Shown here: positions 1-11,816 of the stretch, piece by piece
How the letters are laid out: every line of letters starts with the position of its first letter
Numbering within the stretch: the stretch's first letter is position 1
NCBI GenBank assembly: GCA_021397835.1
Contig: JAJFZO010000150.1
Span: forward strand, 1 to 64,000
Origin: Moringa oleifera
Taxonomy: Eukaryota > Streptophyta > Magnoliopsida > Brassicales > Moringaceae
DNA: 64,000 nucleotides
Direction of reading: 5' to 3'
Notes under the pieces: generated by a model
Database searches by the model: none
Seen by the model: only the letters and a program-made list of their open reading frames with translations
Told to the model about the DNA's origin: nothing
Program-made: the position numbers and the translations under genes

Positions 1-214
1 CTAAATCACCGTTACTACTATTGCTAGATCATTGCTACTTCTATGTAATAAAAGAACATATAATTATGATGCATAGAAAAATATTACCCATGAAAGTGCC
101 ATTTTCTAAGATAATAAATATGTACGAGGGATGGTAGAATCTTTCCCTGACAACAAATGGATAAGCCTCTATGTAGAAAACCATATCAGTAGCTACCGAA
201 AGAACAATGGTTGT

Positions 215-665
215 TCTGCCATTGGTCCTGCATCATCATTACCTGCAAAATCTTTGCAACATCATGCTCAAAAGAAGCATTAGTCTCAGAATTGCTATAA
301 AGAAAACATTCCAAGACCGAAAAAAAAAAACTTGGAGTTCGTAGCTCATCATGCCTAAACATCATGTTAACAAAATAGAAGCATGTCTAAGAAAATGAAG
401 AAAAAAATAAAACTTGAAGATAAATAATTAAATTAAGAAAAATTAAAACATAAAAAAATCAAAATAGTTAAAAAGAATCTAGTACCAATGGAGGTTTAAC
501 AATAAAAGGATAAGCTCGCATGTAAGAATCTATACCTCCACCTATTGAAGAAGCAACTAGTTGTTGTTTGGATAGTGCAATTCTTCCAACGGCTAAAAAC
601 TACTCCTTATCCATCATTGTCCTCAAAATCTTCGCAACATCGATATTGAAACAAGTATTTGTCTA
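215..665 (-). other. Unidentified duplicated exon-like module
   Basis: Two related exon-like stretches lie on the minus strand. The upstream one (about 525-665) reads T-N-T-C-F-N-I-D-V-A-K-I-L, then a stop where Q or E is expected, then F-L-A-V-G-R and IALSKQQLVASS, then a glycine-rich run (GGGID) and an AYPF-containing end. The downstream one (about 215-300) begins with the related TNASFEHDVAKIL and soon loses frame. The same pair occurs in every unit of the 44.7-58 kb array and, more degraded, at 18.4-18.9 kb. All copies of the upstream stretch that I read share the stop codon. I do not recognise the protein family. It could be two exons of a real plant gene now used as repeat filler. Confidence 0.5.
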
Positions 666-807
666 TAACCTGGTACAAAGTATCCATGTGCTAACTGATA
701 AGAAACGGATTACAAGGAGAATTCTTTAGTCCTTTTCTAGTATAAACAAATCAACAGAAAGTGTAGTTTATACCTCAGTAAATTACGTGTCTTTTGTACA
801 CTATTGT

Positions 808-2441
808 TCAAAATTTATAGACAAAATCAACATTGGCATCTACGTCTTTAAGGTCTGCATCTGCATCCAAGTCATCAAGATCCATACTGCTTTCTGTTGA
901 TGTCCGCCTAAGCTTCAAAACTTTAACAGTCTTCCTTACCTCCTGTACTATTGACAGCAGCACTTCTTTAATGATTTGCAATGGGTTATTTACATCGTGA
1001 CCCAGCTAGCTTACCCTTTTGTTAGCTTTATAGGCAACTTCTTTAAGAAACATGGATCGATGTTCATTTCACGGATAGTTAATCTCCGTAAAATGAGCAA
1101 TTCAGTTCATCTATGTATGCTGAAATACTTTTTCTAATCATTCACTAGGTAATACTGATATATTATCGAAACAAACAATCCTGCCTACAATGAACAAGTT
1201 CTTATTACTTCTAAGAGTTTGCGTTCAAACAGTTTTTGGTTAAGCTTGTTCTTTGATGAGTAAGTATACTGACTTAATTGAGTTAAATTTTTGTTTGTTT
1301 CTTCTTTGATTTTGAATAACCTAGCAGTCAAATTTCTATTCATCTATGCAAGCCAAGAGATAAAATTACCTTTTCATGATTTGCTACAAACAGTGGAGAT
1401 AAAGGATGCTTGCACTCGGGGATGTAAACTCGAGGATGTAATCTGGGATTGTGTGGTGGATACGGAGTTTCTGCTGCCAAGACCAATAAAAATATATCTC
1501 ATTATTTTAAGTTAATGATAATTTTATTTGCTCTTAATAAAGAAAAAAAAGTTTGAGAGTGTGAATATGATAAAATACCAATTGATAGTTTTCTTGGATC
1601 ATCAAGATCTTTAAACGGATAAACACGAGCTAGCATCACCAGCATGGTGACCCAAGAAGACCAAACATCTACAATCTAAATATTGCTCTAGGGTTAAATA
1701 CAGAACACCGATCATAGAACAACAAAGGACAACAAAGAGGAAAATGATAGAAGAAAAATGCAAAAAATTAAGCGTATAACTTTGCCATTTTATTCTCTTT
1801 TGGATAAGACCTTAGCTGTTATGTAAGTTTGAGTTCCTATAGTAGATTTTGATTGAGAGCACGACATTACCGATGAAAAAATAAAATCAAGCAAATACAA
1901 TAAGCAAAGAGATTACAAACGAACGTGATCTCCATTACAATCCTATGGCATTCATAATTTGAAGATTACCTTTAAATGCCCAAAATCACATATCTTGATT
2001 CTAGGAGCTGTATTACCATCCAGCAAGGTATTTTATAACTTAAGATCTCTATGACTAATCTACTATAAATAATAAATCTTTAACATAGATGGATTATAAG
2101 TGAAACAAAAATAAAATAAATTAAAGAAAAAAGCTAAATGAAACCAAAGAATGATGGTTGAAGTTCAAACCATTGAACGGCAATAACTCACTCTCCGTAT
2201 TAGTTGCTAACATAAAAACCTTATCTATAGAAATTGAACAGAGAAATTAAGGAACAAAAGATTAAGCTTTCATGTTCCGTAAAGCATATGGGTATAAGAG
2301 AAATTTGACTATATAAATAAATTTGTGAATATAGCATGCTCACCTCTATACATTACCTCATCCTCGCTAAATCTTCAGGCTCGAAGAGTTCTCCTCACGC
2401 AGCATACTCCATAACAATGGCCAAACGAGTAAGAGTTAGTA
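808..2441 (-). pseudogene. SnRK2 protein kinase pseudogene (3' two thirds, introns retained)
   Basis: The parent family is the plant SnRK2 Ser/Thr kinases, which act in osmotic-stress and abscisic-acid signalling. Six exons can be read on the minus strand: 2357-2441 (LTLTRLAIVMEYAA, then a stop where Gly is expected); 1980-2062 (HRDLKL, stop for Glu, NTLLDG, ICDFG); 1781-1873 (STIGTQTYITAKVLSKRE, stop for Tyr, NGK); 1579-1675 (IVDVWSSWVTMLVMLA, YPF); 1370-1473 (IPDY and YIPECKHPLSPLFVANHEK in different frames); and 808-about 1010, an acidic tail (SSMDLDDLDADADL) ending in TGA. Splice donors and acceptors are mostly intact, so this is a genomic copy and not a retrocopy. The N-terminal exons with the glycine loop and catalytic lysine are absent; minisatellite takes their place. 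The catalytic HRD and DFG motifs survive in this copy, but three stops and a frameshift make it non-functional. Confidence 0.88.
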
Positions 2442-2639
2442 GGAACCATAAGAAAAGATCATTCCACATAGAAGAAAATAAAACTAAATTATTAGAAGGC
2501 TAAATTGTTTAGGTGAATCATATGAAAAAAAAAAAATGCTTAGCAATGCATATCCTAGTCCAGCACAGAAAAGGAAGGCTATTTCAGAAAAGTGAGTAGT
2601 AGTTTCTTCGAGCTACCGAAATAACTAACCTGAAGTCTG

Positions 2640-3212
2640 AACCAACTACTGCTTGATTAGTACTACTACTAAATTATTGCTACTGCTAGTCCTAAATTAT
2701 TTCTACTGTTAGTGCAAGAATACCGCTACTTTTGCTGCTACATCTGAAACACATCTACTACAAGACTACTCCAACAGTTAAATTACTGCTTCTGCTAGAT
2801 TACTACTTCTGCTACTACTACTACTACTAAATTATGGCTATTGCTAGATTACTACTTAAAATAAATTATTGCTATAGTTAGTGCTAAATTATTCCTATTG
2901 TTACTGCAAGAATACCACTACTACTGCTGCATCTAGAATATGTCTACTACGAGACTGCTATTGCTACTGATAGATTTTTGCTTCTACTGCTACTACTATT
3001 ATTATTATTTCTAGATTATGGCTATTGCTAGACTACAGTTACTCATACTGCTAGATTATTGCCACTACCAAATTAGTGTAATTATTACTATTTAAGTGCT
3101 GTTGCTACTAGATTACTACCACTACTAGATTACTCTGCAAGTTTATTGCTATATTTCTACTGCCACTATGCTGCTAGATCATTACTACTACTGCTACTAG
3201 ATCACCGCTACT
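2640..3212. repeat. CTA/CTG-rich degenerate minisatellite
   Basis: The block is built from three-base steps of the type CTA, CTG, TTA and TTG, punctuated every 12-30 bases by CTAGATTA or CTAAATTA. The array is too degenerate for one exact period. It sits directly upstream of the SnRK2 relic, on the gene's strand, where the kinase N-terminal exons should be. Equivalent blocks occur in every array unit and at 16.9-18.3 kb. Confidence 0.85.
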
Positions 3213-3672
3213 ACTAAGTAATAAAAGAACATATGATTATGATGCATAGAAAGATATTACCAATAAAGTTGCCATTTTTCAAGATAATAAATATGTATAA
3301 GGGAAGTTAGAATCCTTCCCTAGACAAGAAATGGATAAGCCCCAATGTTGAAAACCATATCTGCAGCTACCAGAAGAACAATTGATTATTCTACCATTGG
3401 TCCTTCATCATTGCCTGCAGAATCTTTGCATCATTGTGCTCAAAAGAAGCATTAGTCTCAGAGTTGCTATAAAGTAAACTTTTCGAGATTAAAAAAAAAA
3501 TGAGTTCGTAACTTATCATGCCTAAAAATCATATTAACAAAATGAAAGCATGTCTAAGAAAATCGAGAAAAAAAATAAAATTAAAAAATAAATGATCAAA
3601 TCAAGAAAATTTAAAACATAAAAAAATAAAAAAGTTAAAAAAAATCCAGTACCAATGAAGATTTAATATCAT
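3213..3672 (-). repeat. Partial array unit with exon-like module
   Basis: This matches the part of the 3.2-kb array unit that follows the minisatellite, including one exon-like stretch on the minus strand at about 3390-3480 (an acceptor, then TNASFEH and KILQAMMKDQW, then a stop). The match to the unit stops near 3672. From the shared word atatcata onward, the sequence instead matches the TBC-containing segment that begins near 23663. This is a recombination junction. Confidence 0.7.
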
Positions 3673-3738
3673 AAAAGAGTCACAAAAACATATTTGAGTT
3701 TTAGAAAATAATAAGAAAAATGATAAACAAGCACTTAC

Positions 3739-4056
3739 CGCATTTTTCTCATCATGGTCATTTTTGATCATTTCCAAATACATAGAAAATAATTGCTAAA
3801 ATTTCATTCATCCCCTGGACATATCAGATACGTGGATTTAACTTTGCAAATACAATCAATATGCTCTTCAGAGCCTCCTAAAAGATGAGAGGCACACATT
3901 AGTCAACCACATCACTCAGGTTTTGATTTAACATTTAAACCAGAAGGAAAAACCAAACCTGATTAGATTTTATAAACAAGGATTCCCCATAGAAAAAATG
4001 CATGTCTAGCTGAGTCCGCTTTACATCTCAATCAATCTGTTCCATGATTCTATGAC
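3739..4056 (-). pseudogene. TBC1D13-like Rab GTPase-activating protein pseudogene (two exons)
   Basis: The family (TBC domain, TBC1D13-like) stimulates GTP hydrolysis by Rab proteins in membrane traffic. Two exons of the TBC domain are visible on the minus strand. Exon 3959-4056 reads IMEQID, stop (expected Arg), DVKRTQLDMHFFYGES and KSNQ, followed by a clean donor. Exon 3739-3877 has a clean acceptor and reads EALKSILIVFAKLNPRI, stop (expected Arg, CGA to TGA), YVQGMNEILA and FYVFGNDQ; one extra T then shifts the frame before DHDEKNA and a GTAAG donor. The rest of the domain is missing; minisatellite-bearing repeat replaces it downstream. A second copy of the first three quarters of the later exon is at 23741-23873 with the same stop and the same extra T. 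Confidence 0.85.
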
Positions 4057-5093
4057 CTAGAGAATCCCAAAGTTGAAATTAGAAATCTCACTAGAATGGC
4101 TCATACTTCCCTCCTAATACCATTATAATGCAGAACTAACAGGACAGGACTTTCGCTCCCTACAATGGTAATGCCTAACATAGTACTGCAGCTTCATCAA
4201 AATAACTATGCAAAGTGTGCAAGCTTTGACCTAGAGAACCTCTATGCTTGTGATTAATAGCTTGGTTCAAACCCAAGCCTTAATTCTAATCAATATGGAG
4301 TCATACACTCTCTACAGACAATTAAAATGATTATCAATGGACAAAGTGAGACAAGGGAAGAATATGAAGGACAAACCTTCTTTTGGATTGCCAGCAACAG
4401 AATGTCTCTATCACCATAGACACAGAGCTTCTTTGGAGTCTACAAATGGGGGACCAAGCAGTAGATAATAATAAGGACAAGTGACCTTCGTAGCCCACAA
4501 AATTTAGCAGGAATCAAAACATGTAATAAAACATGGCTTTTAAGGGAATGCACTGAGTAGAGATTCTATTTTCTGTATGGAAGTTGTATTCACTTAGATC
4601 ATATAGTTTTTATGGAAAAAGAAGTCAGCCTTGCTGTTTTGTCCCATGAGAAACTAACATGAAACCCATATTTAGCTACACTGCTAAGTATCCAACAATA
4701 ACATCTGTCTTTGTGTTCATAAATGCAGCTTTCTCAGTTTTCTTCTCCCTGAGAAAGAAGAATAAATTAGGATCAACTGAGATATGAAGAAAAGTTACCC
4801 GACAGTGGCAGGAAGGCATAGTTGAAACTCCATGGCCAGCTGAATCTTCACATGGCTTTGTGTTTTACAAGATGCACTATCATTACAAGGTAAATGACAA
4901 AGCTATGCCACTTAAGAACATAAAGAATCTTTATTTTCTTCAATAAATTTACCTTAATAGAAGTGCAGAGCATATAATCATCTTCTGTTACTTTTATGGA
5001 GCACACAAGCATGTGTAGATTTTGAAGGAGTGCATTACTCAAAGGAAATTGAGCTCGGTGTGTCCATGTAAGTGTGGCAATAGTTCTTCAACT
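4057..5093. other. Spacer between two pseudogenes, no identified gene
   Basis: No family is recognised. Bases 4140-4270 have a diverged match at about 23880-24015, so they belong to the same old segment as the TBC exons. Around 4385-4440 the minus strand reads KLCVYGDRDILLLAIQKK followed by a plausible donor, which could be one exon of an unidentified gene. The short open frames in 4848-5042 have no supporting homology that I can see. Confidence 0.5.
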
Positions 5094-6340
5094 TCAATCC
5101 TGGGACTTGAACAACTTATGCTTTTTCTTGATTTGGCTATAGTTTATAGATTCCAGTTCTGCCAGAAAAATACTGTAAACAGGCCTGTGATCTGAGAACC
5201 TTGATTCCCCATAAACATAAGTTAGTTGATTCAAGCCTCTCCCATACCATAGTATACCATCACCCCGAGATGGAAAAGGCACAATCACACAAAGTATACC
5301 AGAATTAAACAGACAATATGGTCCACATTATTTCACATGCTAACAATCATGTAAATGGAAAGGGCACAATCAGAGACTAAGTATACCAGAATTGAACAGA
5401 CAATATCGTCCACATTATTTCACATGCTAACAATCATATAATATAAGGCTAATATGATTTCATTGTAAGAGATATTTCACAAGAGAATGTGAGATTACCA
5501 TGCAAGCTTTTTTTGCTTCACTTTTGGATGTCTATCATCACCTGCATATCTGTCTGAATCATTTGAATACTTATAGGTGGGAGGAAAATATATATTCCCT
5601 CCATTCCATATCTCAAGCACACTCTGCTCTATCCATGGCTGTAACTAAAAACAACCAGAAACCATGGAGTTTTAGATTGAACATGTTTAAAAACATATTG
5701 AAAAGAGGAGATTCTGAAACTTCAGAAAGAACATCACAAAAAAAGAAACATGCCTTGTCATTCTCTAACAATAATCTCCAATTGCACATCTCAACAAGTC
5801 CCTCTGCAGAGCCGTAAGACAACACAATCTGGTAATTGAAGTCACCAAGTCAAATAATTCCACTGGACCAGCACAAATATGACAGAATTTAATCTATGTA
5901 AGCTAGAACTCCGCACATATTGATTCATTAGCTAAGCATGGACAGGAAAAAAGTGAGAGTAAGGGCCTTACTCATGGCCGAGAATTATTTAAGGAGAGTT
6001 CTCATCTCCCATGCCATGGACCATTGGAAACATTGTCTTCCTTAGGATTTCCATAGCATCTGAATTTCTCCATAGTTCATATCCCTCCTTCTGCCTAGAG
6101 GTCAAATGACTGCAGATTTGGTGTAAAGACATGCTGATTGAGATTCAACCCTGGAAAACCCGAGAAGATGTGATGGCCATTTTTTTTGACATCATTATAA
6201 TTTTACTCTCCAACTCTGGGAAATTAAAACGTACCTTGTTTCCAAGATAAGCCGTCAAGCCTCTGCCAACACAAGACATTTTCACGTTGCGTACATCGTC
6301 CATGAGGTCGCTCTTCACCCATTTATGATAGGCGGGCTCA
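5094..6340 (-). pseudogene. Type I inositol polyphosphate 5-phosphatase pseudogene (introns retained)
   Basis: Plant IP5P enzymes remove the 5-phosphate from inositol phosphates or phosphoinositides. Five exons are readable on the minus strand. 6235-about 6335: SDLMDDVRNVKMSCVGRGL to AYLGNK, clean donor. 5972-6150: SISMSLHQICSHLTSRQKEG, HGMGDENSP, then a stop for Gln. 5754-5866: a stop in place of Trp in the usual WLGDLNY motif, then LGDFNYQIVLSYGSAEG and WRLLLEND, ending at a GC-type donor. 5499-5638: IEQ, WNGGNIYFPPTYKYSND, DRYAGDDRHPK, LAW. 5094-about 5285: [11 protein letters not shown] and [18 protein letters not shown]. The Cys and Arg of the conserved WCDRIL motif are lost at a damaged acceptor, and the second exon lacks about six residues. 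N-terminal exons are not found; at 6341-6640 I see only unassigned sequence. Inactive. The partial second copy is at 63248-64000. Confidence 0.9.
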
Positions 6341-7027
6341 ATGCCGGATATTTACCGCTGGTCCTTCCATGAGGAAAAGGCAGCTTTGGGGTTCAGAGAT
6401 AGCACTTCCGCTGGTTGTAAATCCTTTGCTATTTTTCCTCTTCCACCATGTCATTCCACCGAAGAGATGAAGGAAGAGAAAACCAATACCAAAGCTACTG
6501 GTGGTCCCGACGGGATGGCATCCTCCTATAATAGTTAGCAGTACTGAACAAGCGCTGAGTTGAAGATGAAAGAAGTCCCACAAAGAGATGATAAGTAAGG
6601 GAAAAAATGAATTTATAATCGACGTTTTCTTGGCCAATCTCGATGAAAAAGAACCTGGTTGCGATCAGAGCCATGCCCCGTTCCCAAGCTTTTTGAGGGG
6701 CTCTGGGCTAGACTAAATATAGCTACATCCATGCTGTAAGTAATATCCCAACCAGTTTGATGGACCCCTTTCATCCAGCCAAGAGAGAATTCTTGCAGAA
6801 GAGACCCATGAAAATTCCATTATAGCAGTGTGCCATGCCCTGATTTTCGCACAGTCCAGTGGCTTGATATCTTTCCCTGTTTTCCTGTTTTTTCTTCGAA
6901 TATGAAGGTTTTCATTTGATCTGTTTTCTCAAGAAATGGGAGAAAGTTTTCAGAGAGGGGAGAAAGAGAGAAGCAGAGGAAGTTTTGAGAGAGGGGGGAA
7001 AGAGAGAAGCAGAAGAAGAAGAAGAAG
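6341..7027. other. Sequence upstream of the 5-phosphatase relic
   Basis: On the minus strand there is an open frame of 99 codons (6338-6637), but its protein matches nothing I know and its overlap with the 5-phosphatase exon is out of frame. It may include decayed N-terminal exons or promoter of that gene. Bases 6940-7028 are a purine-rich run with two near-copies of a block containing gagaggggagaaagagagaa, ending in a GAA microsatellite. Confidence 0.4.
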
Positions 7028-7173
7028 AATACCAAATGCGTGACTCTCACTGTTTAGATACTCCAATGCCAAATGCGTGACTCTCACTGTTTAGATACTC
7101 CAATGCCAAATGCGTGACTCACCGTTTAAATATTCCAATGCCAAATGCGTGACTCTCACTGTTTAAATGCTCT
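7028..7173. repeat. Short tandem repeat, about 37 bp, four copies
   Basis: The word aaatgcgtgactc starts at 7034, 7071, 7108 and 7143, giving periods of 37, 37 and 35 bases. Each unit continues with a run like cactgtttagatactccaat. The third copy has a small deletion. No coding meaning is evident. Confidence 0.9.
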
Positions 7174-7205
7174 CCCAACGGTCACATTTTAGAAACATGC
7201 ATGAA

Positions 7206-7860
7206 GCATGTATGATTTTCTCATTCAAATAAAAATAAAAAATTGTTAATTGATTCAATTATTATTTTTAAAATTAAAATAAATTTTGATTTTAAAATAA
7301 AAATATTTAAAATATTTAAAAATATAAAAAAACTTAAAACTTAAAAATCATTTAAAAATAAAAATTTTCACAAAAAAATTGAAAATCAAAAACACAAGTG
7401 AAAATCACAAAGCTACATATATTTTTTAAAATAATATTGATCATTATAGTTTAATAATTAATTGGTATTAAATGATTTTTAAATTTCTTGTTAAATTTTT
7501 TATTATTAAATAATTTTTAGGTTTTAATTTTCAATTTAATTTTTATAAATAATTTCTAAGTTTTAAATTATTTAAAAATAAAAAATTTTACAAAAAAATT
7601 TGAAAATTATTTAATATAAATTAAAAATTAAATTGTAATAATCAATATTATTTTTAAATATATTTGTAGCTTTGTCATTTTCACTTGTCTTTTTAATTTT
7701 CAAATTTTAAAGAAATTTTTATTTTAAAATAATTTTTAAGTTTTAAATTTTCTTTATTTCAAATAAATTAAATTTTAAAATTTCTATATTTTGAAATTTA
7801 AATTTATTTTAATTTTTTAAAAAATAATAAAATCAAATAATAAATTATTATTTTTAAAGT
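7206..7860. repeat. Large AT-rich foldback palindrome
   Basis: The left arm (about 7210-7440) contains acaagtgaaaatcacaaagc, and the right arm (about 7645-7860) contains its imperfect reverse complement ending in cattttcacttgtc at about 7677-7690. Outward from these words both arms continue to match as inverted copies through long A/T runs, and the 200-base middle (about 7440-7645) is itself roughly palindromic around 7540. The whole resembles a non-autonomous foldback or MITE-type element, but I could not define precise termini or a target duplication. Confidence 0.65.
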
Positions 7861-8531
7861 AAAAATTATATATAATTTTAATATTTATTTTATGTTATTA
7901 ATCAAATTTTTATATTTTTAAGTTTTTTATAATTTTTACTAACTTTTTTATGATATCTATTATGTTAAATTATTATATTTACATGAGTCTCAATGTTATA
8001 TTATGAAAATAAATTATATATATGTATATATATATTTCATTTAATTCTATTATGCAAGTGAAATGACTAATATATATATGTTTCCATTATGCGTGTGTGT
8101 GAGAGATTATGCTTTCAAATTTTTATCGTTTTAGTGAAAGAGTAAATCTCACATGGATAATATGATTTCTTAATAATAATAATATTTATTGAATATTTAT
8201 TTATTATTTTATCATTATAAATTATTTAAAAAGTAATTAAAATAAACTCAATGATAAGAACTTTAAATCTAACTAAAATAAAATATAAATCTAATTATAT
8301 CATAATGTCATAAAATATTTTTCAAAATAAATAAAATTTTTAACTCATTAAATTTGTACACATTTTTAATAGATGAAATCATATGGTGTGTTTTAATAAT
8401 AATTAATTATAAAATAAATAATATTTACATAATTTTGATACAAAGTTTTTACATACAATTTTGAGCATAAGGACATCAATATTAAATATAAAGCATATTT
8501 CACATTTTATATAATTTCTATATGATTGCAA

Positions 8532-8535
8532 TGTA

Positions 8536-8566
<31 letters not shown>

Positions 8567-8567
8567 G
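8532..8567. repeat. TG/TA dinucleotide microsatellite
   Basis: A run of TG steps passes directly into a run of TA steps. Confidence 0.95.
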
Positions 8568-11500
8568 TTTTAAAATTAGGTTAACCTTTCTTTGTATTTT
8601 GTATTAGTAAATGCATTTTTATTATTTTTATTCCAAGATAATAATATCATTTCATTAATTGAAATAGATTTGAACGAACAAAATTAAATAAAAAAATAAA
8701 TACTTATATAATAAGTTATATAACTTTAATAATTATCTTTAAGAGATGAGATTTAAAAAATTTGCATTAAAAAATTAATAAGATAAGTTTACAAATTTTG
8801 ATGTTTAAGTTAGATAATTGTTATTAGATATAGTTAATAATTGAAATAATAGATAGTTGTCTTTTCATAAAATTGAAAGCTTGATATCTCTTTATTAAAT
8901 GTTATCATCTCATTTAAGAAAGATCATATAATGATAAACATTAAAAAGATAGTTACTAGAATGAAAAGATCCGAATGCTAAATTAAAAGAAAATGATACA
9001 CTAACAGTTAATCATGAAATTATCATTTTTGAAAGAAAATTCAAGAGAGATACTAGAACGTAATGATAAATAAATTTTAACTAGATAATGAATATTTGGG
9101 ATTAGCACATCTTCGTTTGAAAAATGAAATCAATATTTTTCTATTAACGTGGACAAGTTGAGTTTTTAAAGAGAATGACTACTTCATAGATTACTTGTTA
9201 AGATTTTTGTAATTATTTTTTAATTTCTTATAGTAAAATTAAAAATTATAAAATATTTTTTAAATTTTATATAAAAAAATATTATACAAGCTTAAATTAA
9301 TAAAAATATTATTATAAATAAATAAAATCGTTTTGATTGAAACATATTGAGAATGGTAACGTGATAAAAAAAATTTTAATTTTAAATTTTTTTCATGATA
9401 ATTTTTAAATCCTTTGTGAGACAAAATCTTTAACCAATCATTGGATGTACAACTCTAAAGTAAATCACTTGTGTTCTTTTTCATCTAATCTTAAAAAAAA
9501 ATTCTAATTAAGTTATTGATTTTACCATAAATTTGCTTGCTCAAAAGAATGTGAAAGTAATGTTTATAAAGAGGAAATGAGAAATCTAAAAAGATTACTA
9601 CAATGTTAAAAGAGATACAATTGCAAGCGTTGGAAAGATTTGAGGTGCATCATTTCTTTTACAATATCATGTTTTTCACTTTACTAAAATCTTAGACTTT
9701 TGAAAATGACTTAATATTGAGATTATTTTTTTGAGATTTATGAATGAGGCTTATTTTCTTGGTTTACAAAGTATGATCTATGGGTTAGATCTTGCGAAAA
9801 AAAAGAAAGAAAATGTGAAAATAACAAAATACAATAAAATTTGTATAAATTAATAATTTTTTGACACCATGTAAAATATATTAATTAAAAGAGGTATTAA
9901 TTTATAAAGTGTAGTTACAATTCAATAAATATAAATTTAATCAACTTAAAATATATTGTAATTTACCAATGCTCATCGATAAAAATCTAGTCCAAGTGTC
10001 CAAGTATTTGTATAGTTAGTGAACATTTATTTAATCAATTTAAAGTTCGTCATATTTAATTGAATATAAATTAATTCAAGTGTATTTACAATTCAATGAA
10101 CTTATATAATTAAGAGATTCATTATATTTATCAATCTCATCAATTGAATATGAATTAATCCAATAAAGAGACACTTAATCAACTAAAATCCATTGTATTT
10201 TATTGATTTAATCAATTTTAAATATAAATTTTATTAAAAGATAATGATGTTTATTTCTTTCACATCTTAAAATAGAAATCTCATAAGAACATATCAACTC
10301 TTTAAATTCGCTGCTTGCTTTAGGGTATTACTGAGTAAAATAATACAGCTAAAATTTACTCTAGACCATCTCTTCTTGCATTCATCTTTTGGTTTCCTTT
10401 AGTTTTTTTTTTTTTGGTTTTTATTTTCTTTCATTTTTTCTCATTTTCTCTTTTTCCTTTTTTTTTTTTTTGAGGTTAGGTTTTTGCTTGTTTTGATGCC
10501 ATGGGAATATTTTGCTACAACTCCATTTGTTTTTATTATCAAAAATTAAGATTAAAAAATACCATACATTAGAAAATTAAAAAAATACAACTAATTTACA
10601 ACTTAAAAAGATAAAAATGACAAGAAAAAAAATGAAAAATGTGTCATTTAACTTGCACATAAAAAAAATAAGTGTTGAAATTTAATAAAAAATATTTTAT
10701 CACGAAAATATTGAAACTAAAAAATATATATGTTGATTTAAATTAGTGAATATTTTAGCAACATATATTTACTTAACTTGTATTTATAGGTTTTAAAAGA
10801 AACCTTTGTTAATTATTTCCATATAGAAACTTTTTTAATTTATATCATTAATTTCTTTTTGGTTAAACATGTCCTTAACTAATGCTTACCATAAAACACA
10901 TAAATTTACCCCTGCAGCTTCATGCCTCATATATAATTGGGCAAATATCGAAACAAAAATCATATTTTAATTTAAATTTCAAATTTATGATTAATTTAAT
11001 TATATAAATTTTAATGTTATTTAATTTGAATTATATCAATAATTTTTAAAAATCAAAGATACTCAATTTGAAAATTTTATATAAAAAATTTTGATTTGGA
11101 ACATATACATGCCATCAAAAAAATTAAAAATATCTTTGAGTACTAAAATATTTTTAAAAAAATATATACTATCAAAAATTTAAATTTATTTAAAAATTCA
11201 TCAATCAAAAATTATTTAAATAAAGTGTAAAACTTTTTTTACTCGTGTTTTAGATATTTTAATAACTAAAATGTTATTAATTTTTTATAATCATTTAAAC
11301 TCATTTTAATTATATTTCAATGATCAAAATACTATTAATTACTACATATATATACCTTAAATAATATGTATATAATTAATTAATTAATTAAATTAAGTAT
11401 ATCGTAAAACTAGATGTAAATCATATAAATGGTAATGACTTTAAATTAAAATTTGAAAATTAACAAATAAATATAAATAAATTTAACATAAAGTTTTTAT

Positions 11501-11777
11501 AAATATTTTATCCAAACAAATTTAATAATTTGTAACTTTTAATTCCTAGCACTAAATATGAAAGTATATGAATATAAATAATAAATGATATTTTCTTGTC
11601 TCACCCAATTTTTTTGAAATAAATTATTCTATGATGTCAAAATTAAAATAAAAAAGTACAATAACGAAGACATTTACTAATATAAGGTAAAACAAAAAAT
11701 ATACGAATAACCATATAAAGATAATTTTTCAGTATTAAAACTATGGTAAACAGGACAACAAGTAACAATAAATGACA

Positions 11778-11780
<3 letters not shown>

Positions 11781-11812
<32 letters not shown>
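11781..11812. repeat. TA dinucleotide microsatellite
   Basis: About sixteen uninterrupted TA steps. Confidence 0.97.

Positions 11813-11816
<4 letters not shown>

Larger units (their letters stand above)
1..5846. repeat. Large segmental duplication, copy 1
   Basis: This stretch reappears at 58155-64000, offset by 58154-58156 bases, with only scattered single-base and 1-2 base differences visible (for example c/g near 98, a/g near 268 and c/g near 4314). It contains the tail of an array unit, an SnRK2 pseudogene, a minisatellite block, and TBC and inositol 5-phosphatase pseudogene exons. Copy 2 is cut by the end of the window, so the true right limit is unknown. Position 1 is also a window edge, so the left limit is unknown. 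Confidence 0.97.

Noticed and set aside
1291..1515. Plus-strand open frame of 74 codons, repeated at 59447-59671 and in part at 50647-50859
   Set aside because: It is antisense to the IPDY exon of the SnRK2 relic and its conservation is due to recent duplication. No family match on the plus strand.
5094..5288. A functional single-exon phosphatase fragment
   Set aside because: The open frame starts in intron-derived sequence, lacks the Cys and Arg of the conserved motif, and the upstream exons have stops.
5500..5817. Plus-strand 105-codon open frame, repeated at 63654-63971
   Set aside because: It is antisense to two exons and an intron of the 5-phosphatase pseudogene, whose motifs are clear on the minus strand.
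6338..6637. 99-codon minus-strand frame as an N-terminal exon of the 5-phosphatase
   Set aside because: No motif of that family can be read in it, and its frame does not continue into the exon at 6235-6335.
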